NCBI RefSeq assembly: GCF_950295315.1 | Contig: NC_080171.1 | Span: 115,377,064-115,441,063 of the forward strand | Direction: 5' to 3' | DNA: 64,000 bases | Source: Erinaceus europaeus | Taxonomy: Eukaryota > Chordata > Mammalia > Eulipotyphla > Erinaceidae | In this document: one piece after another, positions 62,735 through 64,000 of the stretch | Layout of the letters: the number at the start of each line of letters is the position of its first letter | Position numbering within the stretch: position 1 is the first letter of the stretch | Position numbers and translations under genes: made by a program | The notes under the pieces: model-generated | Told to the model about the DNA's origin: nothing | Database searches by the model: none | The model's input: the letters and a program-made list of their open reading frames with translations, nothing else

Positions 62735-63029
62735 GAGCCGAAAGATAGACCCTGAGTTTGTATGGACTTGGTAAAATCACTCTACTAGTCCCATCCTGTC
62801 TTATCATAAGTTCCTATCAAGTGGATATGACAGTCAAAGCCTCACATCTTAGATTTCTGTTCCTTTCTACCAGATGCCGTGGTGCTGAGAGCAGGGGCTA
62901 AGCAGTTACATTTCTGTGTCCCCAAGAGGGCACAGAACTTGTGTCAGAGGAATCTGTAAATTAAATTTTCTGAGTGAGTTAAATAACAAGTGACATGTCA
63001 GAATGCTTCACGAGAGGCATATAAACAAA

Positions 63030-63117
63030 CACTGGCTCTCTCCCTCTCTCTTCTTGATTTCTGGCTGTCTGTATCCAAAAATAATTAAAGATAATTAAAA
63101 AACTTAAAAAATTAAAC
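63030..63117 (+). mobile_element. SINE-B 3' end, 5'-truncated
   Basis: 'CTTGATTTCTGGCTGTCTG' and 'ATCCAAAAATAATTAAAG' with A-rich tail. Only the last 85 bp are present. Confidence 0.65.
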
Positions 63118-64000
63118 AAAAACCAAATACTGTATAGAATGACATTCTAGTGTTCAGGGCCACAACCAATCAACATTGGTTGAATTCTTCCTTTTAATAC
63201 AAATTCAAATCCTGGAGAACTCCATTCAAGATATAACTCCCTAAGGAGTTCTGTCCTAAAAGTTATAAAAAGACAAAATGCTACAATTCCTCCCTCCTCA
63301 CACAGAAAGAAGGTATAGGTACCGAATAACACTAATAATGAGTACACTCATCTATTTCCCTCGACTAAGAAAGGTTTAGTCACTGCATGAACAACAATGC
63401 TATCTATCTCTTTTGTCTGTTTGCTTGCTGATGGGGGAAGGAGATTGGGGAGAGAAAAGACTGAGTGTTTCAGTACAGCTGGGCTGGCTCCCTCCGCAGT
63501 CTCAAGACTGGGTGCCAGGATGGTCCAGCTGTGCGGGACAGCTCATGCGATGTCATGACCCTACTAGTACAAAAGGCTGTTATTTCCCACCACCAGGGGA
63601 TGGCAGCCCCTGGCTATGTGGCTGGTCATCTTCAGCCCCCTCTCTGTCTGGTACCCTGGCAGGCTGCCTAGCTGTTCTCCAACAGCACTGATGGACCAGA
63701 TTCAGCGTGGTGTTGGAGACAGCTCTGTTCCCGTCTGCTGCTCAAGTTGCTGTCAAAGAAGCCGTCTGGAATGGAAGACACTTTCTTCAGTCATTACCCT
63801 TGTGTGTCCCTGTTACCCCTTTATTTTTGACAACTTTGGTAGAACATAGAGATAGTGTGCTATTTTTTATAAAAACACCCTAAGATATTACTATCTGGGA
63901 ATGTTTAATGCTTTCTGAGAAGTTGTAGGCACAGAAACTCTGTCCCTTTGGTGGTATGGCTTTGTCTTACTCAAGTTCTGCTTTAAGCTTTCACGATAGT
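63118..64000. other. Unique sequence to window end
   Basis: No repeat recognised. Overlapping frames at 63413-63850 are relatively GC-rich but contain no domain I know. Confidence 0.45.

Overview
The window reads as mammalian nuclear DNA, most probably from a hedgehog (Erinaceidae, Erinaceus type). The reason is a very abundant tRNA-derived SINE with a head like 'GGGAGTCGGGCGGTAGC', which I recognise from memory as a hedgehog SINE. Ancient repeats shared by all eutherians are also present (MIR, MER5A, old L1). No complete host gene can be supported. The sequence behaves as intergenic or intronic DNA, and nearly all long open frames are translations of SINEs, L1 pieces or simple repeats. One 200-base assembly gap lies at 15963-16162.

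Working family names, mine and not database names. SINE-A is about 350 bp: tRNA-like head with Pol III A and B boxes, CT-rich block, CAA-rich block, then either a 3' inverted-repeat domain plus A tail or a plain AAATA-type tail. SINE-B is about 210-240 bp, with head 'CACACCTGGTTGAGCGCACA' and 3' end 'GGCTGTCTCTATCCAATAAA'. SINE-C is a mixed bin of older, diverged tRNA-like SINEs. X is a non-coding repeat of up to about 1.4 kb with a fixed 3' end, variable 5' starts and one 5'-inverted copy, so it behaves like a LINE 3' region.

Layout. 0-6.3 kb: dense SINEs nested in L1 and X, including two SINEs stacked at one target site. 6.3-12.5 kb: mostly unique DNA with CT tracts. 12.5-28.5 kb: SINE-rich, with a long GAA/TTC tract, several X copies (one 5'-inverted) and a solo LTR inside a MIR. 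28.5-31 kb: an old antisense L1 hit by SINEs. 31.5-36.5 kb: MIR, two interrupted MER5A elements, a 5'-truncated but uninterrupted non-LTR retrotransposon end (33024-33489), and a 3'-truncated 5S rRNA retropseudogene (35701-35754). 36.5-40 kb: a repeat-poor island. 40-45 kb: nested SINEs and L1 with a local duplication. 45-64 kb: alternating unique blocks and SINE, X or L1 copies.

The most notable item is 33024-33489. It carries the C-terminal end of a reverse transcriptase of a type I associate with invertebrate non-LTR elements. It has a CxC-x7-H-x4-C zinc knuckle, about 30 retained CpGs, no internal stop, a stop codon running straight into an AAG tail, and a perfect 12-bp target-site duplication. 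It suggests recent activity of an unusual LINE lineage, possibly horizontally acquired, in this mammal.
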